Counted from the first letter of the stretch, positions 24,060 to 34,619 are shown. The stretch: 64,000 nt of DNA from Rhyzopertha dominica (GCA_025024175.1 QCXZ01000001.1:19468001-19532000), one strand, 5' to 3'. The notes: a model not told the origin generated them from the letters alone. Program-made: numbers and translations.

Positions 24060-24241
24060 GAATGAAGGTTTGGGGAAGGGGCTTGGAGTAGATACCTACC
24101 TTACCGACAGATTTTGTTTCTGTCTTTAAATTAGTGTGACACCTACAACCCTAGAGAGGGTACTACGGTTTTAGTGATCTTTTCAGGCGAGGCTTCGTAT
24201 AATTAAGATCGAACTTCACTTCAGGTAAGTTCGTTTGATCT
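24060..24241 (-). repeat. DIRS right inverted terminal repeat with extension
   Basis: Positions 24060-24201 are inverted relative to the left terminal repeat. Positions 24202-24241 (AAGATCGAACTTCACTTCAG and onward) form a right-only extension that is matched in the internal complementary region. Confidence 0.9.
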
Positions 24242-27200
24242 ATTAATTATTATTATTATCATTATTATTATAATAACCGATTTGTAATTTGTTTATAGGT
24301 ATGTATATTGTTCTATCTTGTCTTGTTATTGAACTGAAGCTTAAATATTTTGCAACCATTTCTTCAGTTTCAGTGCCTCCTAGAGTCATAGTTTTACGGA
24401 ATTTTCTTATAGAAAAATTATGTGACAATGGTACTTGGATTCGCAGGAGCGAACACTATACAAAATTAAACAACTTTGAGGAAACGATATAGCCATCGAA
24501 ACACGAAAGCTCCTGAATATACCGTGTGGTAACTGAGTGAACCAGGCCAGGTATAAGAAAGAATGGCGAGAAAATTTACACTACAGTGTGGGTATATGAC
24601 GACGAAGTCTTTTCATAACGCATCTTGGTGTAATAACGTACCTCCCCAAAATCCAACAAATGCAGATTTATTCTCTTCCAGTCCTTTATTTATTGTAATT
24701 TTTTCAGTTACAATACAATACAAACATAGTTTCTGGGTATACAGGGTCCACCTCCTAAAACTCTGCAGGGTCGCATTTTCTCTAATTCTTTAGGTGCAGC
24801 CTTAACTGATATGTCAAAAAATAGGGAATATACAAGCCTGGGGAGTTTTTAGTGGCAGACCCTGTATACACAGTGCTTCATGGAATTATTAGTGTCTAAC
24901 AAGTTTTTAGCAGGAAGTAGATGATTGATTCAGTAAATACATATGGTAAAGAATTGATAGTAAGATGTTTTTAGCTTACGATAGAGAAGAACCACATATT
25001 TACGAATCTATGCGTTACTGAGAATATGAGTAACATAAGCTAGCGTATGTTTTCCTTTTTTTTTTGAAGATTGCAGTCAACTTGCAAACTTTTAATAACC
25101 AAAATGCTTTAATATTTCTAGTGGCTTTTTGCGTTCGGAATTTTATCAGTTTTAACAGTAAAGTTATTAATTCAGTTCTGAAAATACCCTCAAGTGTTCA
25201 TGACACTGCAATATCTGGCTATTTATGCTGATTACTCGATGGCTATCTGAACCCCCGGCGGCCACAAAAAGGCGGAAGTCATAAAGCAAGTCATTATTAT
25301 TTTTCCAAGTTCCACTGCGGAGTGCGACGGCTTGATAAATGATATATATGCTAATGATATTCGTATAATTAACAAAACTCGACGTCGCCGATTCAGAATA
25401 GATCGATCGCACTTCTTCGTCTGGCAGATCTCGATTCATAGCTGGCAGTGTCTGGAGACGGACCCCTGGCAGCTTGAAAGCAACATAATGGACTCATTGT
25501 GACCCGACAGGTTTTGGGTTCTTAATCGATAAAAGGTCCAAAGCTTAGCATTTAAAGCATTACTCACGGTGTGTTGCATTAAGTAGCATTTATTTTGCTA
25601 AAACCTTAATTGGATTAGGCGTACTAATTCGATAATTCTGATTAATACCAGTGGAAGTGCTTCGTACGATATTATTGCGGCATTTCAGAATAATACAAAG
25701 TTACTGAAAAAGCTTGTATGCAGAGAATGGCTGCCCAATCATTGTTTTCATCATAATGAAAGTGTAACATTTGAACTTGGTTTACCTCTAGTTTGAAGTA
25801 TATTCCTAGGTTGGAAATAAATAAATTCCCACTACAAGCACAATGTAAACAACTTGTATGATTTGAATTACAATAAAATTATCAGTTTTCAACTATGTTG
25901 AATGGGACTGTATATACATTCATTTTCTCAAAATGTGATCAGTGAACCCGCTTGCAGGTTTTTTTGCCGTGGGCACGTCTCGTCCATTGTTTTGGGATAC
26001 TTTTCGTGCATTCATCTCTACAGGTATAGAAGTATAGAAGTTTTAATAGGGCGAGACCATTTAGCGATAGAAACAAAACTCTGCGCAGGCAGAGGCTTAG
26101 TAGAAGTGTTATCTGAATGTTACAAGAAAGTCCCCGTGCAGAGCTGGCTGGTGTGTTTTAAATGTCAAATTGTCAAAGAGTAATTTATCTGTTATAAGCA
26201 TATATTTACAGCTTCCTGTAATTTGCCAACATTGCAGCTGAATTGTGTGCGAGTCTGGCCCGATGCTTTTGCTCACAAGGTCACATCTCACATAAATTAT
26301 ATCACGCAAGCACCGGCTTTTAATTCATAAGATTCGAATTGTTAGCGAGACCAAAGATATCGAAACAGAAACAGGCATGACGTAAAAGCAAGTGCTTAAA
26401 CAAACCTTCGACATGCAAATAAGCATTTGATATTTGCAATGATGGTTCAAAGAACTATAATCTACGGAAATTAGAATCGAATGGTTTACATTAATTAACT
26501 GAACTATTACCAAGTAGCGTTATTTGGTCCATATTCCTTACGCAAAATGGGTAGTTTTAACAATGCTTGATTGAAATATTCAGACAACGCTGGACAACAG
26601 TAGAGCATACCTATAGATGTAGGTACTTCTGCAAGGGAGAATGCACGGAATGTATGTAAGTCATTATATTTTGACATTAAATTAATAGTAATCCAATAAA
26701 AGTGCGAAATGGGAGGTTGTATTAAGGAAACAGTTTACACTGCTTTTCAAGTGCTAAAAGATTAAAAAAACTCGTGAATATCGGATATAAAGCAATTTCT
26801 CATGCATATCCTAACCTCGTAATGTAAGAAACATAAAGAAAGAACAGATGTAATTGCGTTTCATGATATAAAGGACTGAACTGGTAAAATTATTCAAAGA
26901 TTGAATGTAGTGCGATTTTATAATTAAAAAACCATTTTTCTACAGGGCATCAGACCTGCCCACATTAAAATTTGGGTAGATCTAAGACACGGGCCACCCA
27001 TAATTTTTTAACCAAATCATTGGATGTATTCTTAAAAATCTTACGTGCGCACGAAACAAAAAGATCCAATTTACGCTAGAGAAAGAAATAGGTGGATTTC
27101 GTAATTGGACATATCTATTTCAGTAAAGGACAAATAAGATTGACTATGAAATTTATAGAAAACCTATTGTTTGGATATTTCTTTATTGCCTGTCAAACTT

Positions 27201-27458
27201 GGCAATACCGTACTGTTCATTGCTTCGCTCTAAATAAAATGAGATGTAAATAAATAGTTGAGTAGTAATTTTGATACCATTAATATGGACGGAATACCTA
27301 GCATACAAAAAATGCTATACAGTGCTAACGTAAATGATAAAAAAAAACATATTTTTGAGGTTAAGGTTTTACTGTTTGCTTTAAAAATAGGTTCATTAGA
27401 TTCGGAATAAAATCAATAGAAGTAAATAAGTGTAATTTGAGGGCTTTTCTATTTAACA
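24242..27458. other. Intergenic DNA with one MITE and a conserved-looking motif
   Basis: No gene is supported. Positions 24242-24279 are the (ATT)n tail that belongs to the split non-LTR element. The block 25483-25530 is similar to 28165-28212 (see findings). Other open frames are short and unsupported. Confidence 0.5.
24742..24864. mobile_element. Short TA-inserted MITE (mariner-like ends)
   Basis: The ends CAGGGTC and GACCCTG are inverted and flanked by TATA on both sides (24738-24741 and 24865-24868). The inverted similarity continues inward for about 35 bp. A 123-bp element with TA target duplication and CAGGG termini fits a Tc1/mariner-type MITE. Confidence 0.7.
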
Positions 27459-27751
27459 ATAAGCCACAAATAAATAAATGCGGTATTTACCAATCAAAAT
27501 GCATGCGGTTTGATATACTATACATAGGGAAATCAGGTAGACCCATTAAAGATAGGACTAAAGAACATATTGCAAATATAAACTCAAACAAACAATAAAC
27601 AACAGGTTTTGCTGACCATTCTATCAAAAATAATTATTGCTTAAATAAAAAAGCACCATTGACTTATATTGCAAAAGAAAAAGTGAAAACTAAACGTTTT
27701 GGAACATTTGCAAAGGCTAAAAGCACAACATTGCCTTTCATATTACTGAAA
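27459..27751 (+). pseudogene. Penelope-like element GIY-YIG endonuclease remnant
   Basis: The plus frame around 27459-27597 reads NKCGIYQSKC, then LYIGKSGRPIKDRTKEHI. This gives GIY at 27482-27490, YIG at 27521-27529, the conserved Arg, and the EH pair, which is the GIY-YIG endonuclease pattern at the C-terminus of Penelope-like retroelements. A TAA at 27596-27598 interrupts the frame, but similarity continues in phase afterwards (GFADHSIKNNYC, then LTYIAKEK), as in intact elements where FAEH-type and later blocks follow. The reverse transcriptase domain is not found upstream, so this is a decayed 3' fragment. Confidence 0.75.
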
Positions 27752-27759
27752 TTATAAAA

Positions 27760-28963
27760 TCGGCCTTCTGATAAATGTTGTAAAACAAAGCACATTTCAA
27801 AGCATTCAGCTTATTGTTTCGCAATTACTCAGAATAACTCAGAATGTTTTACAGTAATTGTCCCTTTGAACCCTTTCAACTGATTTGTTTTTTTGTAAAT
27901 ATGCACCAATCCCAATATAATTTAAAGTGCTAGATTTTGTTTTTATTTCTTTATTTTAAATCATTACTTGTCTTTGCGGCTGGTACCACTAACATGCTAA
28001 TGACGTCAAAGTTTGTTTATGCGTCTAACCATTGCACGCTCCAAAATGGGTGCTTGAGGTAACCCGACGTTCGTACCCAGCGTATAGTTCCGCACCGAAC
28101 CTTCTATTCTCTCAGCATTCTATGTGGACAAGTTTTCGGTCTTACTTGCGAGCCGCCGAAAGCTCCATAATAGGGCCATTGTGTCCCGGCAGGTTTTAGG
28201 TTTATAATTACGGATCGACGACGCTTCGTCGATTTCGCTTTTGCTAGGCAACACGCAGCTCGCGATTCTCTAGTTCCATTGTTGAAGGTGAAACGCTATT
28301 AGCGGGGGCGGCCGGCTAATTAATATTGAGGGAGTCGAAATAGGAAAATCAGGATTCGGCATCGACCCTCGCCCCCCCTTCCCCTGTTCAATTTTCCTAA
28401 CGCCGTTGGAACGGTCCTGTCCCGCTTTCAATTCCGGGTTATTGTTGATAGGATCGGTTCGGGATGAGAAAAATGGGTTTCTCGGCCGCCTTCTGAGAAT
28501 TGCAGGTATATGCAGTATTTTGTCCGAGATGTCTTCATTTGCACTTTCTCATGCATCCGCCCGAAACTGAACGGGAATACCACCCGTAAGTCGTAACTTC
28601 TGAACGTGCTGCTAAGGTCGCTGAATACGTGTTACACCTTCCTGTGCTGACAATACCATCAATGATCAGTTGTGGGAAGTGTCTTGTTTTCGGTCCGCGT
28701 ATAAAATTAATAGGCGAATATTCCAGGTATTCGTCTATTAATAAAAAACGGTCAAGTTTTCTATGCAAGTTGGAAATCACGTCCTGGTTCATATGTAAAT
28801 GCCTAAAACAAATAACCTTTTTATATTGTTAAATGTTATGATAATAGTAGCAGATATAATAACTTTAGTGAGTATAGTTGCTTTGCAAAGTTCTAGCGCA
28901 GTTACCTCTTACCGCCGCTTATTAGTCGTTTGCGTATAACTGGTAGGCTGTTATATACAATAA
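27760..28963. other. Intergenic DNA with a GC-rich non-coding island
   Basis: About 28050-28520 is clearly GC- and CpG-richer than its surroundings and has no long open frame. It includes the motif block shared with 25483-25530. It may be regulatory DNA. No gene is supported. Confidence 0.4.
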
Positions 28964-28969
28964 GCGATT
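28964..28969. repeat. Polinton target-site duplication, left
   Basis: GCGATT directly precedes the left terminus and is repeated exactly at 52376-52381. Six base pairs is the characteristic Polinton target-site duplication length. Confidence 0.95.
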
Positions 28970-29295
28970 AGTAGACCTCTGATGGGGGATCTGTATCAAT
29001 CATTTGCATATTAGCCTGTGTGAGCATGTGTAATTCGCTATCGCGATCAAAATTTTTTAATTTTTCGATTTTTTTATGTGACGTGATGAGAAATATGATT
29101 TGAATTTGCATGTTGATAAATAGTAACTTATTGTTTAAAAAATGATTTGAATTTGCATGTTGATAAAGTATCTTATTAGATGCATTCATTTTCCCCGGAT
29201 TTTTATTACTAATATTAGAATAAAATAACGCCATTATTCTTATAATTTTCTTTATTGATTTCTTCTTCTACAATATGTAACGTAAATTATAGCAT
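28970..29295 (+). repeat. Polinton left terminal inverted repeat
   Basis: This pairs with 52050-52375 at equal length, with only one obvious difference (ATCAATC here, ATCACTC in the complement of the right end). It contains two 26-bp direct copies of ATGATTTGAATTTGCATG.. at 29095-29120 and 29142-29167. An 88-codon frame reading outward from the AT-rich inner part is present in both TIRs. With no domain and a repeat-derived sequence, it is not called as a gene. Confidence 0.97.
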
Positions 29296-29473
29296 TATGA
29301 TCGATCAGTGGCATATACACACTTGAAAACAAAAAAACTCACTTTACACATCACTTTTTTCGATCTGGAATGGTAGGACAACAGCGAAAGACATACATGT
29401 AGACTAGGAATATTTTTTTTATTTTACTTACTATTACAAAACAATTATATATATATATATACATATTTAAATA

Positions 29474-31710
29474 CTAAAAGAAAGGATATGGAGGATAAGG
29501 AGGAGGAGGAGGAGGAGGAGAAATCCTGGCATAGGGATGCGGATGATAGCACTCAGGTTCTGCAACAAAAAGGAAAAAAAACATGGTATAAGTATTAACA
29601 AAAATTAAATAGAAGAAAAACTTTCACCTCTATGGCAATGCTGTCTCCCTAGCCGCATTGGCCCTACATGCGGCAGTTGCTGATACTCCTGCTGAGACGC
29701 CAAATGTTGTATCGCCATGTTGTAAAAGCTATCTAATGAGAAAAAAGCATGGGATTAGGTTTTTTCTCTAAATTAAGAAAGACTGATTTACCTCTAAAAG
29801 GATAGCTCCCTACCATGGGCTGCCACCGATGCTCATGTATCTGATGTGGAATGGTTGCATCTAATGAGAGAAAAAAATGGAATTATATATGTCTAATAAT
29901 TCTCTAACGACTTACGGTGGAGCAGCCCAACATTTGGCGAGGGCTGGTGATATCCAGCGGGCGTCTCGTAAAAACCATCTAATGAGAAAAAAGTATGAGA
30001 CTAGGGTTTTTTCCAAATTAAGAAAATTCTGACTTACCGTTAGCAGGAGGGTTCCCTGCTATTGGCGATGATAGCGGTGACAGCACATGCCGCATTGGAA
30101 TACTCGCATCTAATGAGAGGGGAAAAAACATGAAATTATGTTTTCTCTAATAATTCTCTAACGACTTACTGTGCATATCCCAGTGTTCATGTATTGGAGA
30201 CGGTCGATATAACACAGGCTCCAGCGGGTTTCTATAACCCTCATCTGCATCTATTGATCAAAAAAGAAACAAAATTAAGTTACTAAAATTAAAAGGAAAA
30301 AACTGTAAATTTAATAACTTACTGAAAAATGGCAGCGGCTGTAGCATTTGCCTGTGGTTAGCAAGAACGATCGCCTCCACATCAGGGTGTTCTGCAATTG
30401 TAAAGAATGGAAATTGTAAAAATAAAACGATCCTTTAAGAATAATAAAAAAACAGGCAGTATTAATTAATTATATTTCTATGTAAAAAAGATTACCTACC
30501 ATTGCGGTTATCCCATTCCCTCAGCGGATGCGCATCATCTGATACCTCGGAGGTGGGCATATCGTCTATAGCTATACATATTGGAAAAAAATTTTTCTTA
30601 AGAAATTGAACACTTAAAAATCAATTTAAATAATATTACCCATTTGAGGATGCTGGCTATTGACCCACTCTCGGACACGAAGTTCCCTGGCGGCCGCAAA
30701 TTCAGCATAATCTGTGAAAACCATAACAATTCTTTAAGGATAAAGAAAAAACTAAAACTGCTTATAGCTACTATCAAATTGTACAAGTTACCAACCGTTA
30801 TAGAGCTCTTGCGATGCTTGCTGCTGCGGCTCGCCAACTTCGAATGACTCTGTTTCATCTTCATCACTGGAACCATATACGGCTAACGAAAAAGAAATAA
30901 ATTAATAAAAATAAATAATAAACATTGGATAACTCACTGTACACCCGTGGATCAATATTTAAATCCAGTGTTTCAGAATCGAAAACAGAATCGTGGTCAT
31001 CGTCACCAGCATCTGTAAAACATGAAAAGAATATAAAAATTGTATTTCTTTCAAATGAGAAACAAACAGAATGCACTCACCCATTTCCCGAGGTAGATGC
31101 ATTGGGAGGTCCATGTTGTTGACACCAGAGATGCCAGCCAGCTGATCTAAAAAAAATTGACGATAAAAACAATGTAAACTAGAAAACAGTTGTAAATAGC
31201 TCATACCCGAAGTTGCCGTGTTGTCATCCGGCAAGCTGAAAATATATGACCGACTTGATGACGATCCTGATGCCATGAATTCGTTCAGCGGTCTTATTTC
31301 CATTTTGTTAGGGTCAGCGTTCAGTCCCGCTGGAAAGAAGACCTCACAAATGTTTTCAACGAAATTGTTGAAACGATCCAGCGGAACCCTTTCGACCCTA
31401 CAAGTCGGACAGCTAATCGTCGTCGAATTCGGTGGCTCTCTCAGAATTTTTTGCGAATACGCACACGTATTGCACACGTTGTGCGCTCTGGGGCAGTAGA
31501 ATATCCGCTTTGGCGGTGCAAATGGTTGGAAACACACCGGACATTTCAGCGACCTCCCAACGGCATGCACTAGCATTACATACCTTACAATTCTGCAAAT
31601 TAAAAATAATTATAATAATAAAAATATTATCGACTTTTTAAATATATGTGTACTTACATGTCGTAAGCGGTGAGAGCATAGCTCCTCAGTCTTCTATTAG
31701 CGTGCTCCAT
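29474..31710 (-). CDS. RING-finger micro-exon gene in the Polinton (14 exons)
   Basis: Read on the minus strand, ATG at 31708-31710 starts exon 1 (31658-31710). It is followed by exons at 31207-31592, 31081-31146, 30938-31012, 30796-30882, 30640-30711, 30500-30571, 30323-30391, 30170-30250, 30038-30109, 29916-29978, 29792-29860, 29628-29732 and 29474-29559, ending in TAG. Nearly all junctions have GT..AG with good donors (GTAAGT, GTGAGT). The summed length is 1,356 nt, an exact multiple of three (451 aa). Exon 2 encodes a C3HC4 RING with Cys35/38, Cys51, His55, Cys58/61 and Cys79/82, suggesting E3 ubiquitin ligase activity. The remaining 12 exons are short; introns 2 to 13 are phase 1 and exons 3 to 13 are multiples of three. 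They encode an acidic, then Pro/His/Gln-rich, chain ending in a polyproline-tyrosine tail. The family is not recognised. The donor of exon 5 (GTTGGT) is weak, and exon 7 has two possible acceptors 6 nt apart. Confidence 0.85.
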
Positions 31711-31739
31711 AATAATAAGAAAAATCGTGTGTATCTCAA

Positions 31740-33180
31740 GGAAACGAACGATATATTCTAAGTTTCATTTTTTGGTTAAATTTATAACATCGCACACCCC
31801 CTCTAGACAAAAAACATCTTCTAAAGAGGGGCGTCAACGAAAAATTTGATAGGCTGTCTACATTTGAGAGGGTGTATTCAGATAAGCGAAAAGTTGCCTT
31901 AAATAAGAAACACCTGCACTTTCAATAATTCAAAAGAAAATTATAAAAAAGCCAGATGACTATCTCACACGTCGAAAAAAGATAATATCACTCTGATTTA
32001 ACAAGACCACCCCATTGCTAAAAAAAACTCCTGTGTCACATAATTCCGAGGGTGAGTCGTAAAAAAAAGTATCATCTCGAGCATTGGAATTTTATCTATT
32101 GTCAAGCCCCCCGCTATTCATATATCTAATTCCAAGCCGTCGCGTCTATGCGATATCTCAAAGGTAGGTCGTTTGTTATTTTTATACCTGGCTGCGGACA
32201 GCGGTCACCCCCATAAACCGACTGATTAAATGCTGACCATAGAAAATCAGACGAATATTCAAGCATGTATAACAAAAGAGATCAAAATCTTTTCTGAATA
32301 ATGAAACTGCTCATCATTAAATCGTATCCCGTCTAAAACGCGATTAGAGAGAATTATACTTAACATTTGCAGAGCGGGGGGTCAGTTCTATAATCATACA
32401 TGTTTGAATTCTAACATTAATGAGATGCCCTTTGTATTGTTAAAAATATATATACCCTGACATCTCATAACTTTAAAATTCCAGTGGAAAGATACAATCT
32501 TTTCACCTCTAAATACTTTATTCATTGTGACGCAGATAAAATTTACATTAGGCAATATCAACAATGAAATCAGGATACATTTCGGAGAAAACACCTGCGT
32601 TTTCAATGGTTAATTTTCAAATAAGGTAATACCATACGTCAAAAAAAGATAATGGAATGAGTTTCTCCTAATGTACAGCTTTGAATTCCGGCAAAAAGAT
32701 ACGATCTACATTTTTTACCCTATAAAACACCACCCATTGCAAAGCAACTAAAATTCATATTGGATGGTATCAATATGGCAATCAGGGTGAATCGGTATGT
32801 TAAGACATGTTTGAAGCTCCTTTTATTATTTAATGAATGCCCTTCGAAGAAACGTGTAACATTTTAGAAAATGCAATCTAATACGTCAGAAAGATAATGG
32901 AACTAGTTAAGCTGATAGTATCACATCGTGAAAAAAATATAAAAAATACTGTAGGTAATAAATTCCAATTGTCAGACTTTTTTTATCAGAATATACTTAC
33001 ATGTCATATATATCTGTCAGGTATCACCTGCTCTTAGACAAGTTCTAACAAGTTAGAAGTTTTTTTCTTCTCATGAATGCTTCCCAGCAAAGCAGCTGGT
33101 TTTTATCGCCATAATACCTGTCATGTATGATATAACATGAATCCCACATTAAGATCTTTATCGAATTAATTTAAAAGCAG
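31740..33180. repeat. Non-coding Polinton segment with degenerate tandem repeats
   Basis: No gene is seen between the RING gene and the promoter at 33190. Several diverged repeat copies are visible. ACGTC followed by an A-rich run and AGATAAT recurs at about 31969, 32637 and 32882. ACACCTGC(A/G) followed by TTTTCAAT-type text recurs at about 31911 and 32591. AAAGATAC(A/G)ATCT recurs near 32487 and 32695. The repeats are too decayed to define a unit length confidently. Confidence 0.5.
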
Positions 33181-33189
33181 CTTATTTCT

Positions 33190-33232
33190 GTATATAAAGA
33201 CGGAAGGCAGCGACGTTATCCTCAGTTAAGTT
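33190..33232 (+). promoter_or_regulatory. Core promoter (TATA plus TCAGT initiator)
   Basis: TATATAAAG at 33191-33199 is followed about 31 nt later by CTCAGTTAAG, with an arthropod-type TCAGT initiator near 33222. This spacing is right for a TATA-Inr core promoter driving the small gene that starts at 33495. Confidence 0.65.
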
Positions 33233-33494
33233 TTTAGTGCGTGTATGTATGTGTTAGTGGCCAACATACGAGCGTAGTCTATGAAAGTGCTTCGCGTTTT
33301 TTCTTTCCATAATTTCAATCTTAATACTGCTAATTTAAAAGTATTATTATTTAGTATAAATTCGGTATAGTTTGATATCTTTTTTTAGAATATTACTTAT
33401 AGTGTTTAATAAGTGAGTTCAATCGGGTTTCTACAGAACGCAGTTTGTGCTTCATACATTTTATTTTACGGGCAAAGGTAAATTTAAATCAATA

Positions 33495-33836
33495 ATGGAT
33501 TCTTTAAATCAAATATCTTCAGCAATGCCGCAGTTTGAGAATGAACGGATTAGAGCTGAAGAATTGGAAATTGGAAGAGCTTATAATGTAATGAAAATTA
33601 AGCAGACACAGACGAGATTCGGTAAATGTACTTACGCGATTATTAGAGTTGCCGATACCGAGGGAACCGTTAATCGCGTTATTTTTTTACCGAACCGTCT
33701 TAATCAGGCGTTTACAGATTCAGTCTTGGAAACATTTAACGCTGTTCCTGATGCCAAATATCTTAAATATCTTGGCTCTAAAAAAATGTATGAAGGTGCT
33801 CGGCCTACCCACCTTTTCGAATTTGGAGACTTATAA
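33495..33836 (+). CDS. Uncharacterised small Polinton protein, possible OB-fold-like
   Basis: ATG at 33495 is preferred over the upstream frame start at 33447 because it opens a coherent protein of 113 aa (MDSLNQISSAMPQFE). It contains KIKQTQTRFGKCTYAIIRV, then VIFLPNRLNQAF, YLKYLGSKKMYEG and a terminal FEFGDL. Small proteins of this pattern, a TRFG.C beta segment followed by a FLP(N/R)R motif, are common in arthropod mobile elements and DNA viruses. Their role is not established to my knowledge. The beta-rich pattern would fit a single-stranded-DNA-binding fold, which is inference only. A TATA/Inr promoter lies about 270 bp upstream. Two decayed partial copies follow at 34335 and 34462. Confidence 0.75.
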   Translation: MDSLNQISSAMPQFENERIRAEELEIGRAYNVMKIKQTQTRFGKCTYAIIRVADTEGTVNRVIFLPNRLNQAFTDSVLETFNAVPDAKYLKYLGSKKMYEGARPTHLFEFGDL

Positions 33837-34334
33837 TTAATTAGATAATTATGAGTCTCACAAATATTATAGGTATAAGGCTTATTATTCTAAATATTTG
33901 TTTAGTTTTAACTATAATTCTACAGCATAGTTTGACATCTATAAGAATAAGGATTATTTTTAAAAATATATTTTTAGTTTAATTATAATTTACTATATGC
34001 GCACTTCCCAAGCACGCTCGTATGACTTAGGCAACTTTTTTATTAACATACACGCATAAAGTTTCAACTAGACCATCAATTCCATTAAGGTAAGCGCTTT
34101 TTTTTATAAGCCAGCATAATTTTCCAATATATACACATATAATATTTACTAGTGGGTATAGGGAGCATTACTTATTCAAAAAAAAAGGAAAAAACCGCAT
34201 ATCCACAAATTTCTAAGCTATAATAATATCTAATAATAATATTACAGTAACTGAGCAAGTCTTAGTTAAAATTCCACATGAAGAAATGTATTTAATGTAG
34301 AAATAACAGCATCGCATCGCCTCGCCATTTTTTC

Positions 34335-34403
34335 GATTTAGGTTCTAAAAAAATGTATGACAATGCCAAACCGACGCAGTTGTTCCAATTTGGAGATTTA
34401 TAA
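34335..34403 (+). pseudogene. 3' fragment of a paralogue of the 33495 gene
   Basis: This short fragment encodes LGSKKMYDNAKPT followed by QLFQFGDL and TAA, closely matching the C-terminus of the 33495 protein. The following 60 bp of 3' UTR-like sequence is repeated after the second fragment, so the two fragments arose by local duplication. Confidence 0.75.
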
Positions 34404-34461
34404 ATATGTCTTTAGTATATGTACTGTTTTTGTCAATATTAGATATACCTATATGTCGTAG

Positions 34462-34611
34462 CTCCCGGTCAGGCTAAATAAAGGGTTCTCTGAGGATATA
34501 ATTAAACTTTTTAATGCCAAGCCCGAATCGAAATTTCTAAAATATTTAGGTTCTAAAAAAATGTATGACAATGCCAAACCGACTTAATTGTTCCAATTTG
34601 GAAATTTATAA
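34462..34611 (+). pseudogene. Second paralogue fragment with premature stop
   Basis: The frame reads RLNKGFSEDIIKLFNAKPES, then the LGSKKMYDNAKPT block, and is interrupted by TAA at 34585-34587 where the sister fragment has a Gln codon. It covers about the last 45 residues of the 33495-type protein. Its amino-acid divergence from that protein is much larger than the divergence between the two fragments. Confidence 0.75.
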
Positions 34612-34619
34612 ATATGTCT

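Larger units (their letters stand above)
19261..24241 (+). mobile_element. DIRS-type tyrosine-recombinase retrotransposon
   Basis: This is a complete element with gag, RT-RNase H and tyrosine recombinase genes in order, inverted terminal repeats, and an internal complementary region that matches both termini. That arrangement is diagnostic of the DIRS1-like group. DIRS elements replicate through a circular intermediate made with the help of the internal complementary region, and insert with a tyrosine recombinase instead of a DDE integrase, so no target duplication is expected. Apart from one N at 20971 the frames are intact, suggesting a young copy. It is inserted inside the (ATT)n tail of the non-LTR element at 18119-19260, with ATT-rich DNA on both flanks. 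Confidence 0.93.

Noticed and set aside
28968..29234. 88-codon frame in each TIR (also 52111-52407)
   Set aside because: It has no domain, its sequence is built from the internal 26-bp TIR repeat, and its presence in both ends follows from TIR identity.
30598..31122. Single-exon frames around the RING gene, such as 30598-30876 and 30864-31076
   Set aside because: They run across exon-intron borders of the spliced minus-strand gene and include intron sequence.
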